Of a stretch of 39,418 nucleotides of DNA, positions 16,701 through 24,811 are shown one piece after another. Origin of the DNA: a virus; the IMG/VR virus record IMGVR_UViG_3300035670_000566, positions 1 to 39,418 of that record; one strand, written 5' to 3'. The notes beneath the pieces were generated by a model, which had not been told where the DNA came from, searched no databases, and was given only the letters and a program-made list of their open reading frames with translations. The stretch's first letter is position 1; each line of letters starts with the position of its first letter. The translations under genes and the position numbers were made by a program.

Positions 16701-18417
16701 GCGGATCAGGCAAAAATACTGAGTGCTTCAGCATTTCTGATTGCAAACCGGCTGTCATCAGAGGATGGCCGGCAGTTACGGGATTACCGAACTCATCCAA
16801 CCAAGTGAACGTTCCACCCAAATCGGCTGAAGTCCCGATGTCATCGATAGCACCGTACAAATCTCTGTCCAAGATTTCTTTTTGGCCGAGCAAACCCTTG
16901 TGCAGAATGTCGTTCAGTTCATCGCTGACACCCAACTTGCTCATGGCTGCACGACTTGCTTGTTCAATCTCAACCGCAACATTACGGATCGAGCCGTCAC
17001 CCAAAACAAACGCGTCAGTCAAACGGTTCACAATGTCAATCCGTTGCTTACGTGGCACACGGGCCTGCAACAAATATCCGTTCACATTCTTGATCGACTG
17101 TGCAACAGCACGATCCGAACCGCCCTCAACAACGACCTGACGACCCGGCACAAGGTTGAACAGGCGAGCCGCTTTTGATTCCTTCATCGTGCCGAAATAC
17201 GGGATCTCTCGCTTGACTTCATCCCACCGGCTGATGTTGATGGAGTCAATCTTTTTTGGGCCGACACCGCGCGTGATATCGCCCAACCCGAGGGTGTCGT
17301 TCAAAAACTGGCGGGCAGTAACATCGTCGGTGACCTCGACAACACCCTTCCAAAACTTTGCGTCGGCAGACGGGAACAAACGGATCGCCTCGTCAACATC
17401 TTTGACTCTGGCAATACGGTTGACAACACTCTGACCGGCTTTAGTGTCAAGGAACTCTGCGACCTTGCTAGGAACAATGTAAACCGAATTTTTTTCGGTG
17501 AGTCCTGCGAGGGTTCGCAAACCGATTTTCGCGCCGACTTCTGTTTTAGCGAGTCGAGCGATTGCGCCTCCACCGGGAATGGCAGGCGTTTTGATTGCTA
17601 CGGCAGCGTCAACTAGGCCGGACAAAATGGAGTATTCGCGTGATCCGGGTTGTGCGACAACTGTTGCGAGCGCACGGCCGGCCGTCAACGCTTTGCCGTC
17701 AATGGTTCCGCGGAGTTTGCGAGCTTCTTCGGCTTGCTTTTCGTAGATGCGAGCGTTAGGGAACCAGCCTTCACCGACAAGATCAGGGTTTTGTACTGCT
17801 TGACCTAACAGCGTTGCGTCCCAAAACGCGTCCTCAAAACTGAACGTTCCGGGGGTATAGCTGCTGTTGCCACCGCCGAACGCTGTAGCAATCTCATATT
17901 GGAAGTCGTTGCCCGCTGTCGAGGTAGGCATAACGGTTGTGCCGGGTATTTTGCCGGTGTTTGCTGATTCTTGGATTTGGCCGGAGATGTTGTAGATCGA
18001 ACCGACTGCAGAAGTAAGAAGGTTCTGTCCTACGTCGCTTGTCCATTGAAGACCTGTGCCACCCCAACGGACAGCAGTTTTGAAAGCATCAAACGTCGTG
18101 CCGATCGTATACCACGGCTTGTCTTCCTTCTTCTCGACCCTGCCGGGATTCGACTGGATCATGCGTAAAACTTCTTTGCTCATCACGTTCTGCAAAAACG
18201 TTTTCGCTTGACCCTCATCCATCGCACCAGACGTATATGCGCGAGCAGCCGCAATAATCGCAGCCGGAGACGCGTCCGGCACAGTCTTATAGAAATCAGT
18301 TACTGCGTTAGCAAGATTGAACGACACCGACGCTTTAGTGGACTCAAAACGTCGTTCGGCCGCTTCCAACTCGGCATCAAGACTGTCTTCCTCAGCAGGA
18401 GTAAACGGAAACGGCAT
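13723..18417 (-). CDS. Very large internal virion protein (1564 aa), possible ejection protein
   Basis: The longest gene, 12% of the genome. It is mostly helical, with a few short hydrophobic stretches (MGAYGAGVIGGVTFGLPGLI followed by AAGVGGYTAGEF at residues about 1110-1150) that could insert in a membrane. I see no tape-measure repeats and no lysozyme, peptidase or MuF motif. Position after portal and before scaffold, together with size, resembles the large internal core/ejection proteins of podoviruses (T7 gp16, or N4 virion proteins) by analogy only. Start ATG 18417 overlaps the stop of the gene before it. The N-terminus (MPFPFTPAEEDSLDAELEAA) is acidic and coiled-coil-like. Confidence 0.6.
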   Translation of the reverse strand: MPFPFTPAEEDSLDAELEAAERRFESTKASVSFNLANAVTDFYKTVPDASPAAIIAAARAYTSGAMDEGQAKTFLQNVMSKEVLRMIQSNPGRVEKKEDKPWYTIGTTFDAFKTAVRWGGTGLQWTSDVGQNLLTSAVGSIYNISGQIQESANTGKIPGTTVMPTSTAGNDFQYEIATAFGGGNSSYTPGTFSFEDAFWDATLLGQAVQNPDLVGEGWFPNARIYEKQAEEARKLRGTIDGKALTAGRALATVVAQPGSREYSILSGLVDAAVAIKTPAIPGGGAIARLAKTEVGAKIGLRTLAGLTEKNSVYIVPSKVAEFLDTKAGQSVVNRIARVKDVDEAIRLFPSADAKFWKGVVEVTDDVTARQFLNDTLGLGDITRGVGPKKIDSINISRWDEVKREIPYFGTMKESKAARLFNLVPGRQVVVEGGSDRAVAQSIKNVNGYLLQARVPRKQRIDIVNRLTDAFVLGDGSIRNVAVEIEQASRAAMSKLGVSDELNDILHKGLLGQKEILDRDLYGAIDDIGTSADLGGTFTWLDEFGNPVTAGHPLMTAGLQSEMLKHSVFLPDPQRVRRIAARWSPIQKITTKQGLLNPEKLGDLRTPAVALLWAQNWIWRPVTLLTGGYVLRNMSDSFLRQTFSPGVKTGAFHPFELIQIALHKKFKGDIWGMSFKGDPEDLIRSGQTEMAEAVSGSMRETYDPVKLAGREMKTGVWRRVRRGDGIEEYSKAVAAEISLLYKDDIARLVAGGSTTDEILDWMRKTPEGRKHVDRLQNMWKNRTIPDASGQKRVGSVIFKDAQGQLDEANARGYIDNYIRPRIDQTTGGSPLLREVIATGKFTDATSGKARDAIVLARTGEVTGYKDGFLAQINKIADDPNVKLKDTYKAQVTVNVRGNQGKVAQIGEAFDRAVDIFFSELYPKREAFLNRSPVFRQEYYNVIGKLADELAPGEAAIIKANVQAAAKAAGETFNKRFFFRYVGNDAAATKLWGKADGSIPSNGKLTFSDLDSYAKGAALDTTKELFYNAAERSNFADIMAIISPFGSAWAEVMRNWTQRLTSDPESFKRGYVSVQGLRNADPDGDGRGFFYTDPVSGEYVFQYPFGSKTIPLMGAYGAGVIGGVTFGLPGLIAAGVGGYTAGEFLQNKFDIPDTRLVAPAKSLNMGFNVLPGLGPYAQVLASWILKDKPQYDDIRKILTPYGAPKVGLLPDPPWWQKMWSAAFGDPDNDRFMGDMTMQVMEVLAASGDYDLTTEADMQRLQEDSTGKARVLMMMRALGQFVGPTRPVPQLKAPLSEEAQTKTIVIDGETIDLSQTDIYATEISKYFRQLQDQNYDTAVEIFLDTFGDDFMLYMAGKTKSVVGGLDASTEFGNWERANQGFFKTYDEIAGYFAPVGSKFDYQVYLRQLEGGVRVKLTPQEQIEEAQRLMGTSIYRRLIRAAGPNPNDEQEAILRRERERLYDEYPGFAKAPIDVRAFDAKMNVLYEAAFDPRMDDNEVAIATREYLNVRDKALEVAAERGFTLKAGANKDLTAILRAEGERLSSVYPDFGRLWERLLLQEVDLDSEG

Positions 18418-18806
18418 CAGTAACCGCGATTCCCGTAACGATTCAACATCTCCAACAGATCGTCGTCAGGGAACAACGCATACAACGCACGCAAAGTCTC
18501 CACAACATTGTCCTGCGGGACACGACGCGGAACCATCCCAGCTTCCATCGACGACGGGCCAGGGCCAAAATCTGCGCCAGCAGTCACCGGCTCATCCGGT
18601 CGCTCGGTAGCACGCAACAAATCGCCGCCAGCACCCGGAACCGGACGGGCAATCCGCTGTGCCTGCACATCAGCAGGCGCAGAACCCGGTGACACCTGCT
18701 GTTGAGAACGAGCCTGAGCCGCACCCTCACCATACGTCTGCCCCGTAAAAGCCATCTTACGGGTCGCAGGATTACGAAGATCAGAACGATTCGGATAATC
18801 GGCCAT
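18417..18806 (-). CDS. Hypothetical protein, 129 aa, disordered with helical tail
   Basis: Starts MADYPNRSDLRNPATRKMAF; residues 25-90 are Pro/Gly/Ala/Gln-rich and probably disordered; the last 30 residues (VETLRALYALFPDDDLLEML) form an amphipathic helix. It lies between portal and the giant internal protein, overlapping both by one base. Such proteins can be portal-bound linkers or early scaffolds, but there is no direct evidence here. Confidence 0.6.
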   Translation of the reverse strand: MADYPNRSDLRNPATRKMAFTGQTYGEGAAQARSQQQVSPGSAPADVQAQRIARPVPGAGGDLLRATERPDEPVTAGADFGPGPSSMEAGMVPRRVPQDNVVETLRALYALFPDDDLLEMLNRYGNRGY

Positions 18807-20563
18807 CAGCCACCACCCAGTTGAGCGAGCAACCCTTCAATACCAGCCGGAGGCGCAGACGCAACAGGCTGCTCAGCACCCATACCCGGCATCGCCAAAC
18901 CAGGTTGCGCTTCAGGCGACATCGCCTCAGCCTCCTGCGCCTGACGTTCCTTCGCGGCCCGATCAACCTCGGTCACCGCGTCATACAAACTCTTGGAATC
19001 CACAAGAACCTTTCGGACAAGCAAAGCAAGATCAGCAGGCTGATACGGGCCAGCCGGATTCGCGGCCTGCTGCTGAATCGAAGACAACAACGCGGCCTCA
19101 ACACCCTCAGCGATGATCCGATCATGTTCCATATCAGGATCAGAAATCAGAGGATCAGCCTCACGTGCCGACTCCTTCGACATCAAACCAGTACCGACAC
19201 GCTGACCCAAACCGATAATCAGATTGTTCACGTCCGAACCAGCGGCCGAATATGCGACATAATGGAAGTCGGTTTCCCACACCTTGTTCGGCGTGTAATC
19301 AACCTTGCCGGCCGTCGCTCGACCCGGCATAAAAAACGACTTCGGGGTGTTACCCCAATACGCTTTTTCGATAGCGATAGCAACCTTGTCCTCAGCCAAC
19401 AACGACTGAGCGAACGCTTCCTGGGCTTCCTGCACACGAAAGTCGATCGTAGCTGACAGCACGTTTTCACCGCGACGGCCTGTACGAATGTTCGTGCCAG
19501 ATTCGCCACCGAACTCGGCGGGGATAGCACCCTCCAAACGTTCCTGACGTTCCAAACGATCCAACGCCTGCTCAGTCTTATAGCCCGGATTGACCTGCTG
19601 AATCTGAAGGTCGCCGCCCTTCAACACACCCAAAATGCCGGCCTTACCGTCAGCCAACTGGACGATCTCCGGGTTTTCACCGGGGCGAGCCACCAGATAT
19701 TCGTCAGGGAAAATGCCTCGCTCGATGGCGATTTCGGTCAACGCTTGCAGTCTTGCGCGCGTGTAATACATCCCCAACAGGCCGTCGAACTGGCCGTGCG
19801 GCTTATCGAGAGTCGTACGGTTGGCGACGATGGCGAGCGGGACACCGGCACGGTTGACGATTCGTTCCAACTCCACAGAGTCCAAACCGGCGTTCTCATG
19901 CGGGGTGAAGTTCGGATGCTCGTCTGCACCCAACACACCCATCACGATCTCGTATTCATCCACATACTCGATCACGGTGAACATCGTGTCCGGTTCCACG
20001 CGACCCATACGCAGACGGCCGGCCACAAGCGGGCCATAGTTCTGCATCAGCCACGAATACGGCTTCCGATACGTGAAAATACAATCGTACGGAACCGGGT
20101 TATCGAGGTCTTCCGAAGGACACGGGTACGTGTCCAGCGGGTTACGGACGTGCCAGCGGGGAACAAGCGTCTTGAAATCGGGTTTCAACACGACAGCCGA
20201 CGACGAATAGGCGAGCAGATGGCGGGCGCGGCGACGCAACACCATCTTCATCCGGTTCTCATCCCAGATCGCCAACATCGCCTTCTTACGGGTGTTAGCC
20301 AAATCCTTTGATCGTTCCGAACCTTCACGGAACGCCGGGAAATACGGGGATGGCATCGTGGATGCGACTCGCATCGACATCTGATCCAAACCTTGAACGA
20401 GCAGGTTGGCGACCGAAGAACGGGCGTTGCGATCCAACTCGTTCAACGGGACAATGATGTCACCGTTGGCGAGTTCACGGACGGCCTGCATCTGCTGATG
20501 CACCGGCCCCATCACCCTACGGCGATGGTTGTATAGCGCAACGATTTCTTCGATGGATCGCAT
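18806..20563 (-). CDS. Portal protein
   Basis: A 585-residue portal-type protein. Recognisable features: helical start MRSIEEIVALYNHRRRVMGP, the core phrases RHLLAYSSSAVVLKPDF and PRWHVRNPLDTYPCPSEDLD, MYYTRARLQALTEIAIERGI before the stem, and LQIQQVNPGYKTEQALDRLE followed by IPAEFGGESGTNIRTGRRGE, a tunnel-loop-like region. The C-terminus is Pro/Ala/Met-rich. Length fits podovirus-like portals. It lies two genes after the large terminase. The portal forms the dodecameric DNA gate at the capsid vertex. Confidence 0.82.
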   Translation of the reverse strand: MRSIEEIVALYNHRRRVMGPVHQQMQAVRELANGDIIVPLNELDRNARSSVANLLVQGLDQMSMRVASTMPSPYFPAFREGSERSKDLANTRKKAMLAIWDENRMKMVLRRRARHLLAYSSSAVVLKPDFKTLVPRWHVRNPLDTYPCPSEDLDNPVPYDCIFTYRKPYSWLMQNYGPLVAGRLRMGRVEPDTMFTVIEYVDEYEIVMGVLGADEHPNFTPHENAGLDSVELERIVNRAGVPLAIVANRTTLDKPHGQFDGLLGMYYTRARLQALTEIAIERGIFPDEYLVARPGENPEIVQLADGKAGILGVLKGGDLQIQQVNPGYKTEQALDRLERQERLEGAIPAEFGGESGTNIRTGRRGENVLSATIDFRVQEAQEAFAQSLLAEDKVAIAIEKAYWGNTPKSFFMPGRATAGKVDYTPNKVWETDFHYVAYSAAGSDVNNLIIGLGQRVGTGLMSKESAREADPLISDPDMEHDRIIAEGVEAALLSSIQQQAANPAGPYQPADLALLVRKVLVDSKSLYDAVTEVDRAAKERQAQEAEAMSPEAQPGLAMPGMGAEQPVASAPPAGIEGLLAQLGGG

Positions 20564-20569
20564 TACCAG

Positions 20570-20890
20570 TTACTTGCGTCCCTGTTCCTTCTTCGTGATG
20601 GCGATCAACCTCTTGACATCAGAAAGCCACATTTCAGCAGTATTCCCATAAGCGGGACGACCGCCGCCACCAGTCCTATTGCCCTGCGGATACTTTGATC
20701 CACGCGCCCACTCTCTTTTCATGCCCTTCTCGGCAGCGTAATTAGTATCCCGCAAAGTCAAACCAACTTCAGCCAAAAGCGGCTTCGCAATTTTTTGAGC
20801 CTCTGCCATCGTCATGGTTTTCTTTTGCGACTTGCTACCAGTAGTAGCTGGCTTGCGGATATAACCGCCTCGATCCCGTGCGTCCTTCAT
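20570..20890 (-). CDS. Hypothetical basic protein, 106 aa
   Basis: Starts MKDARDRGGYIRKPATTGSK and is strongly basic, with a central helix (TMAEAQKIAKPLLAEVGLTL) and a Gly-rich loop NRTGGGGRPAYGN before a helical end. The ATG is coupled to the stop of the preceding gene. It lies between terminase and portal; a DNA-packaging accessory role is possible but not shown. Confidence 0.6.
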   Translation of the reverse strand: MKDARDRGGYIRKPATTGSKSQKKTMTMAEAQKIAKPLLAEVGLTLRDTNYAAEKGMKREWARGSKYPQGNRTGGGGRPAYGNTAEMWLSDVKRLIAITKKEQGRK

Positions 20891-21165
20891 CAGATCCGTC
20901 CCTTGTTCTTCCGTTGGGCCTGAGTCATACCAATAAAAGCCTTCTGAGCAACACGGGTCGCAGCAGCGTCCAAAGTACGCATCGAATACTTATCGACCAG
21001 CGACGACTCGGCCACCACATCCTTCAAACCCTGAACAGCCTCGCGCATCGTCTTCGCACCAGCAACATTACTGCCGTAACGACGCTGAATTGCAGCAGCA
21101 GCTTGCTCGACAGGGCTGGGAGGCTTCACGTAACCTCCAGCGGGGAGCTTCTTCTTTGCAGCCAT
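20890..21165 (-). CDS. Hypothetical basic protein, 91 aa
   Basis: The start ATG 21165 is preceded by AAAAAGGAGAAGATC, clearly better than the upstream in-frame candidates. Sequence MAAKKKLPAGGYVKPPSPVE, then a helical region VEQAAAAIQRRYGSNVAGAK and SSLVDKYSMRTLDAAATRVA, ending in a basic tail RKNKGRI. With its neighbour it may help DNA packaging. No family recognised. Confidence 0.6.
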   Translation of the reverse strand: MAAKKKLPAGGYVKPPSPVEQAAAAIQRRYGSNVAGAKTMREAVQGLKDVVAESSLVDKYSMRTLDAAATRVAQKAFIGMTQAQRKNKGRI

Positions 21166-21211
21166 GATCTTCTCCTTTTTGATGGCAGACAAGCACTAAG
21201 AGTAACACATT

Positions 21212-23212
21212 TCAGGCCGATAACCACGATGGTCGCCACATTTGGGGCGGCAACTTCGGTTCCGACAGTTTCGGGGCGTGCAACAACGTAAACCACAACG
21301 CCATCGCCAAGTCCGTCCCCTTCCGCTTATCCTTCGTCCACGAACACAGTTCCTCGATCAACGCCAACGTCTTCCAGTTAGCCGTCAAAGTCGGCAGACG
21401 CAACGAACCCGACCGCACAACCGGAGGGATCAACGCCTCCAAACCCAAATTCTCGTCCAACTTGTTCCTAGACGTGGTGTGCGGAACCACCAAAACGCCA
21501 CGTGAAGCCTGCCAACGACGCACAAAATCGTGGGCCAACAAAAACCGTTGAGCCGCATTGATCTCCACCACAATATGCGACACCGGATACCCCATGTCGT
21601 CGGCCCGTTGAACCCAATCCTCCAAAATGCCTGAATACTGGCCGGTAGACATCGAGTAACCCAAAAGTTCCTCGGCCGTCAACTTCACCCGCTCCAAATC
21701 GACCACGTGATACAACCCCATATCAGGCTGTACAACAGTCCAGATCACACCCCAAAACTGGGATGGGGACGGGTCAACCGAAATGATCGACACCCACGGG
21801 GCTGACAGACCGCGAGGCAAAAACCCTGGTTGGCGTTCACGATCAATACACCCCGAATAAAACACGCCGTCCGAACCGACACCACCCGTCAACATGGTTC
21901 GCTCAACCAGCTGATAGTCCGTATCGATATCTTCCTGCTGGTACACCACTCGAAACTTTGTCGGCTGATTCTGCTTCACGAACGACAAGGTTTCTTTCCA
22001 CGACAGACGCACCGGATCGAGAAGCGGGCCGTCCGGCCATGCCGGGGCATCCTTACGGCGGCTTTTCGGGCCGGTATCCAATTCCTCGTAGTACGCCCGA
22101 TAGATCAGATGATGATATTTCTGTTTCCGAACCGGATCAGCCATCACCTCATCGACCGTCAGATCGTCGCCCGAACCCTCAGTATCGTCCACATCCTCAT
22201 AGATCACCTTGTTCAAACAATGGGCGTACAAGTCACCCGGCCCCAAACGCTGCCCGATCACCGACACCAAACCGCCCGGATCACAACGAGCCTCAGCCAT
22301 CGAATCCCAACGCTCCAACAGACGATCACGCGCAATCGACTCTTTCGAGTTCTCGGGGGAAGCCACGTCATCGAACAAACACAAGTCGGCACGGTGACCG
22401 ATGAACTCAGAATCAATACCGTACGCCGAAACAGTCGGCTCCTTGTTCTCCAACATTCCGGGGATCATCTGCTCAACAATGAATTCCTCGGCCCGCCACA
22501 ACGATCCTGACGCAATCGGCTTGAAACGCCCGTAATCATGCGCCAAACACGCCTCCGCATCAACCGCCAAACCTTTACGCACCAACTCGGGGTCTGCGAT
22601 CAAACGAGTTGGACGTTCCAACGTCTCACGAATACGACGCGAATACATCTTCGCCAACGTCTGCGAAATCGAACCGATCAACACACGAATCGCACGGTTC
22701 CGCACAATGCACCAAACCGCAACATCATGAAACAACGTCGATTTACCAGCACCAGGAGGACAGTTCAACACCATGAACTCCTTGTCCTCCGACTCCAAAT
22801 ACGACACAATCTTGTACGCCGCATCAACCTGCCACGGAGACGGGACACGCCCCAAATAGACGCGACGAAAATAATCGAAATCGTCCCAGCCGCGTTTCGC
22901 ACGCTCCGACAAACGATCATACGGAATCACCGGAGGCAACTCGGCCATATCAGCCAAATCAACCTGCAAACGACGCATCGTCTCACCAGACCTCTGCGCC
23001 TTCGCCCCAGCAACCTTCGCATCCACCTGCGCCTGCTGCAACTGGGCGTTCAACAACTTGTTCTTCGCCACCCAATTCTGGCCGGTGTTGTAATGAATAC
23101 CCGCAATCTTGCAAGCCTCAGTAATCGACACACCCGCATTGATCGCAGCCCAAAAACGAGCTTTATCATCACCCGAAATAGTCCGTCGCCCAGAATTCTT
23201 CGTGCCAGCCAT
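21212..23212 (-). CDS. terL: Large terminase with N-terminal helix-turn-helix
   Basis: A 666-residue packaging motor. ATG 23212 follows GGAGCGAT and is preferred over the upstream extension. Residues about 16-50 form a helix-turn-helix (AGVSITEACKIAGIHYNTGQ), as usually found in small terminases. Walker A is CPPGAGKST (151-159); Walker B is ADLCLFDDV (275-283). The C-terminal RNase H-like nuclease half has ISVDPSPSQFWGVIW, SHIVVEINAAQRFLL and TDLAMALWFTLL, giving the acidic residues Asp, Glu and Asp. It cuts and pumps DNA into the prohead with the portal. No separate small terminase was recognised, so the fused HTH may do site recognition. Confidence 0.92.
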   Translation of the reverse strand: MAGTKNSGRRTISGDDKARFWAAINAGVSITEACKIAGIHYNTGQNWVAKNKLLNAQLQQAQVDAKVAGAKAQRSGETMRRLQVDLADMAELPPVIPYDRLSERAKRGWDDFDYFRRVYLGRVPSPWQVDAAYKIVSYLESEDKEFMVLNCPPGAGKSTLFHDVAVWCIVRNRAIRVLIGSISQTLAKMYSRRIRETLERPTRLIADPELVRKGLAVDAEACLAHDYGRFKPIASGSLWRAEEFIVEQMIPGMLENKEPTVSAYGIDSEFIGHRADLCLFDDVASPENSKESIARDRLLERWDSMAEARCDPGGLVSVIGQRLGPGDLYAHCLNKVIYEDVDDTEGSGDDLTVDEVMADPVRKQKYHHLIYRAYYEELDTGPKSRRKDAPAWPDGPLLDPVRLSWKETLSFVKQNQPTKFRVVYQQEDIDTDYQLVERTMLTGGVGSDGVFYSGCIDRERQPGFLPRGLSAPWVSIISVDPSPSQFWGVIWTVVQPDMGLYHVVDLERVKLTAEELLGYSMSTGQYSGILEDWVQRADDMGYPVSHIVVEINAAQRFLLAHDFVRRWQASRGVLVVPHTTSRNKLDENLGLEALIPPVVRSGSLRLPTLTANWKTLALIEELCSWTKDKRKGTDLAMALWFTLLHAPKLSEPKLPPQMWRPSWLSA

Positions 23213-23414
23213 ATCGCTCCAGTAAAGCACAAACCTCCACCCGGCAGGGGGATGCCGGATGGAGGCGTGCAGGTTGCCGGCCCGGAGAGAGAGCAACAGG
23301 CCGACAACCCAGAGTATACACACAACCCCGACAGAAGGTGTACACTCAAACTACCCCCGCGCAACCCAACCCGGTCGCCGGAAGCAAGGACAACAGGAAA
23401 GGAAAACTGCCGTC
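23213..23414. promoter_or_regulatory. Divergent control region between terL and the replication gene
   Basis: This 202-base gap separates the leftward late genes from the rightward early genes. It holds an imperfect inverted repeat, GAGTATACAC (23312-23321) and GTGTACACTC (23338-23347), one mismatch, 16 bases apart. Each arm contains a -10-like box (TATACT on the minus strand at 23318-23313; TACACT on the plus strand at 23341-23346), but I found no good -35 for either. A shared operator/promoter pair is likely but unproven. Confidence 0.45.
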
Positions 23415-24191
23415 ATGGACGAGCATACCACACCCCGACTACAAGCCGACGCATACTTCGCCATCATCCCCGAATGGATACTCGACGCACCCATCAGCCC
23501 CACAGCCGTCAGAACCTTCGCCCTACTCCAACGCTACGCCAACAACCACAACACCTGCTGGCCATCCCGCAACACACTCGCCAAAAGAATGAGCTGCTCC
23601 ACCGACACCGTAGACCGCGCACTCAAAGAACTCCACAAAATCAACGCCATCAGCATCCAACACCGCACCAGCACCCCCGGCCAACCCCAAACCAACCTCT
23701 ACACACTCCACATGGGGGTAGCCGCACCGTTGCCCAGGGGTAGCCGCACAGATGCGGAGGGGGTAGCCGCACAGATGCCCACCAAATCAAAGAAGAAGAA
23801 CCAAAGCCAAGAACAAACACACACCACATCATCCGAAGATGATGGATTCGAAACCTTCTGGAACCACTACCCACGCAAAATCGGAAAAGGCGCAGCCCGA
23901 AAAGCATGGAAAACCGCCCTCCGCAAAACCACCCCCCAAACCATCATCGAAGCCACCCAGCTCTACACCATCACCTGCCCCAAAGACCCCCAATACATCG
24001 CCCACCCAACCACCTGGCTCAACGCAGAACGCTGGCTCGACCACCAAAACACCCCAACCCCCACCCCACCCACCCCCAAAACCCCACCACCCCTCTGCGG
24101 CCAATGCCGAAACGGATGGATCTACATCACCCGCAAAGACGGCACAGAAGCCGTCGCACCCTGCACCTGCCAAACACCCCCACCCACCTGA
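23415..24191 (+). CDS. Replication initiator, lambda-O-like, with winged HTH
   Basis: A 258-residue protein starting MDEHTTPRLQADAYFAIIPE; ATG 23415 is preceded by AGGAAAGGAAAACTGCCGTC. Residues about 20-85 are a winged helix-turn-helix (SPTAVRTFALLQRYANNHNT, then CWPSRNTLAKRMSCSTDTVD and RALKELHKI), the HTH_36 type found in phage and plasmid initiators. The centre encodes iterons (see 23714-23830). Residues about 140-205 (DDGFETFWNHYPRKIGKGAA, RKAWKTALRKTTPQTIIEA) resemble the C-terminal segment of O-like proteins that recruits the helicase system. A terminal CGQCRNGW...PCTC motif may bind zinc. No phage helicase or polymerase was seen, so host enzymes are probably recruited. Confidence 0.75.
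   Translation: MDEHTTPRLQADAYFAIIPEWILDAPISPTAVRTFALLQRYANNHNTCWPSRNTLAKRMSCSTDTVDRALKELHKINAISIQHRTSTPGQPQTNLYTLHMGVAAPLPRGSRTDAEGVAAQMPTKSKKKNQSQEQTHTTSSEDDGFETFWNHYPRKIGKGAARKAWKTALRKTTPQTIIEATQLYTITCPKDPQYIAHPTTWLNAERWLDHQNTPTPTPPTPKTPPPLCGQCRNGWIYITRKDGTEAVAPCTCQTPPPT
23714..23830. other. Candidate replication origin: three iterons plus A-rich stretch
   Basis: GGGGTAGCCGCAC occurs three times inside the initiator gene with TAGCCGC starting at 23719, 23741 and 23764 (spacing 22 and 23 bases, about two helical turns); copies 2 and 3 extend to GGGGTAGCCGCACAGATG. Immediately after is an A-rich segment (23780-23830). The layout copies phage lambda, where iterons and an AT-rich melting region lie inside gene O. 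Confidence 0.6.
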
Positions 24192-24253
24192 TACAATCAA
24201 CCCCACAACCAAACCCCCCACCCAGACCCCTGCCACTTGCACGGCCAGCGAGG

Positions 24254-24454
24254 ATGACACACGGAAACGTGGGTAGACGATCATGCACCGACATGATCGA
24301 GCAGCGTCCAAACGACACAAATGCGAACGGTGACCGTCCTGAAAAAACCGGCGACCAGAGAAACAACTCAAACAGCGGGAGGACTAAACCATCCCTACCT
24401 TCTCGAAGCCGGCAACCCCAAAAACCACACTTGCACAACACAACTAATATATAG
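24254..24454 (+). CDS. Doubtful ORF, 66 aa
   Basis: Reads MTHGNVGRRSCTDMIEQRPN, then polar and low-complexity. GCGAGG lies directly against the ATG, too close for a usual ribosome-binding site, and the first 45 bases are occupied by two hairpins. Listed only because the frame is open; it may be noncoding. Confidence 0.22.
   Translation: MTHGNVGRRSCTDMIEQRPNDTNANGDRPEKTGDQRNNSNSGRTKPSLPSRSRQPQKPHLHNTTNI
24278..24299. other. Perfect 8-bp hairpin downstream of the initiator gene
   Basis: CGATCATG (24278-24285) pairs with CATGATCG (24292-24299), loop CACCGA. No T-tract follows, so it is not a clear terminator; it may be an RNA structure or a protein site near the origin. Confidence 0.6.
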
Positions 24455-24645
24455 CTATACGGCCCGCGCGCTCGGCAGACTACCGGTTGCGTGTTCGGCC
24501 TGATCGATTGGCCCCACCCACCCACCGAACCGGCCCACACGTGGCCCGCGAGAATCTGATCGACGCGAGAAAGAACCGGCCCCACACCTACCGGCCCGAA
24601 CAAGAGAGGCCCGCGCGGGTGTGGTTGGTGAGTGTGTCGCGCCTA

Positions 24646-24681
24646 GTGATCTAGGTGTGTGTGGTGATCTAGGTGTGTGTG
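24646..24681. repeat. Tandem 18-bp repeat GTGATCTAGGTGTGTGTG
   Basis: Two perfect copies, 24646-24663 and 24664-24681. Related copies occur at 26470-26486 (end of a CDS), 26803-26820 (GTGAACTAGGTGTGAGAG) and 29862-29876 (GTGAACTAGGTGTCA, in a CDS). All are inside the plus-strand early region and in the same direction. Confidence 0.75.
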
Positions 24682-24738
24682 GTGTGTGTGGTGTGGCGGG
24701 TGTGGTTGGGCTTGTCGGAGATTGTCGGAGATTGGTTA

Positions 24739-24768
24739 TTGACTGGCGGTTGTGTTGGTGCTTAGAAT
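24739..24768 (+). promoter_or_regulatory. Early promoter 1
   Basis: TTGACT (24739-24744) and TAGAAT (24763-24768) with an 18-base spacer, 5 of 6 matches in each box to the sigma-70/SigA consensus. The predicted start near 24775 leaves a short leader holding GGTG...CACC and GAAGAGAGAGAGG before the first small gene at 24812. Confidence 0.7.
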
Positions 24769-24811
24769 TGCGGGTGTGGCAGAAAGTCACCTGAAGAGAG
24801 AGAGGCCAGAA

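Larger units (their letters stand above)
24192..24811. other. 620-base gap: hairpins, GT-rich repeats and early promoter
   Basis: From left to right: a GNRA-like hairpin CACG-GAAA-CGTG near 24260, an 8-bp hairpin (24278-24299), a palindrome TATAGCTATA (24450-24459) in an AT-rich patch, CTACCGGCCCG near 24590 (also the start of the second hairpin in the tRNA-like cassettes), tandem GT-rich repeats (24646-24681), and the promoter at 24739. At about 24.5 kb the plus strand changes from C/A-rich to G/T-rich. Only one weak ORF is seen (24254-24454). Confidence 0.5.

Noticed and set aside
22538-23743. Plus-strand open frame of 401 aa opposite terL
   Set aside because: Arg/Thr/His-rich antisense shadow running into the initiator gene in another frame.
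24450-24459. TATAGCTATA palindrome as a promoter
   Set aside because: A -10-like box is present, but no -35 at a suitable distance on either strand; left as an AT-rich palindrome.
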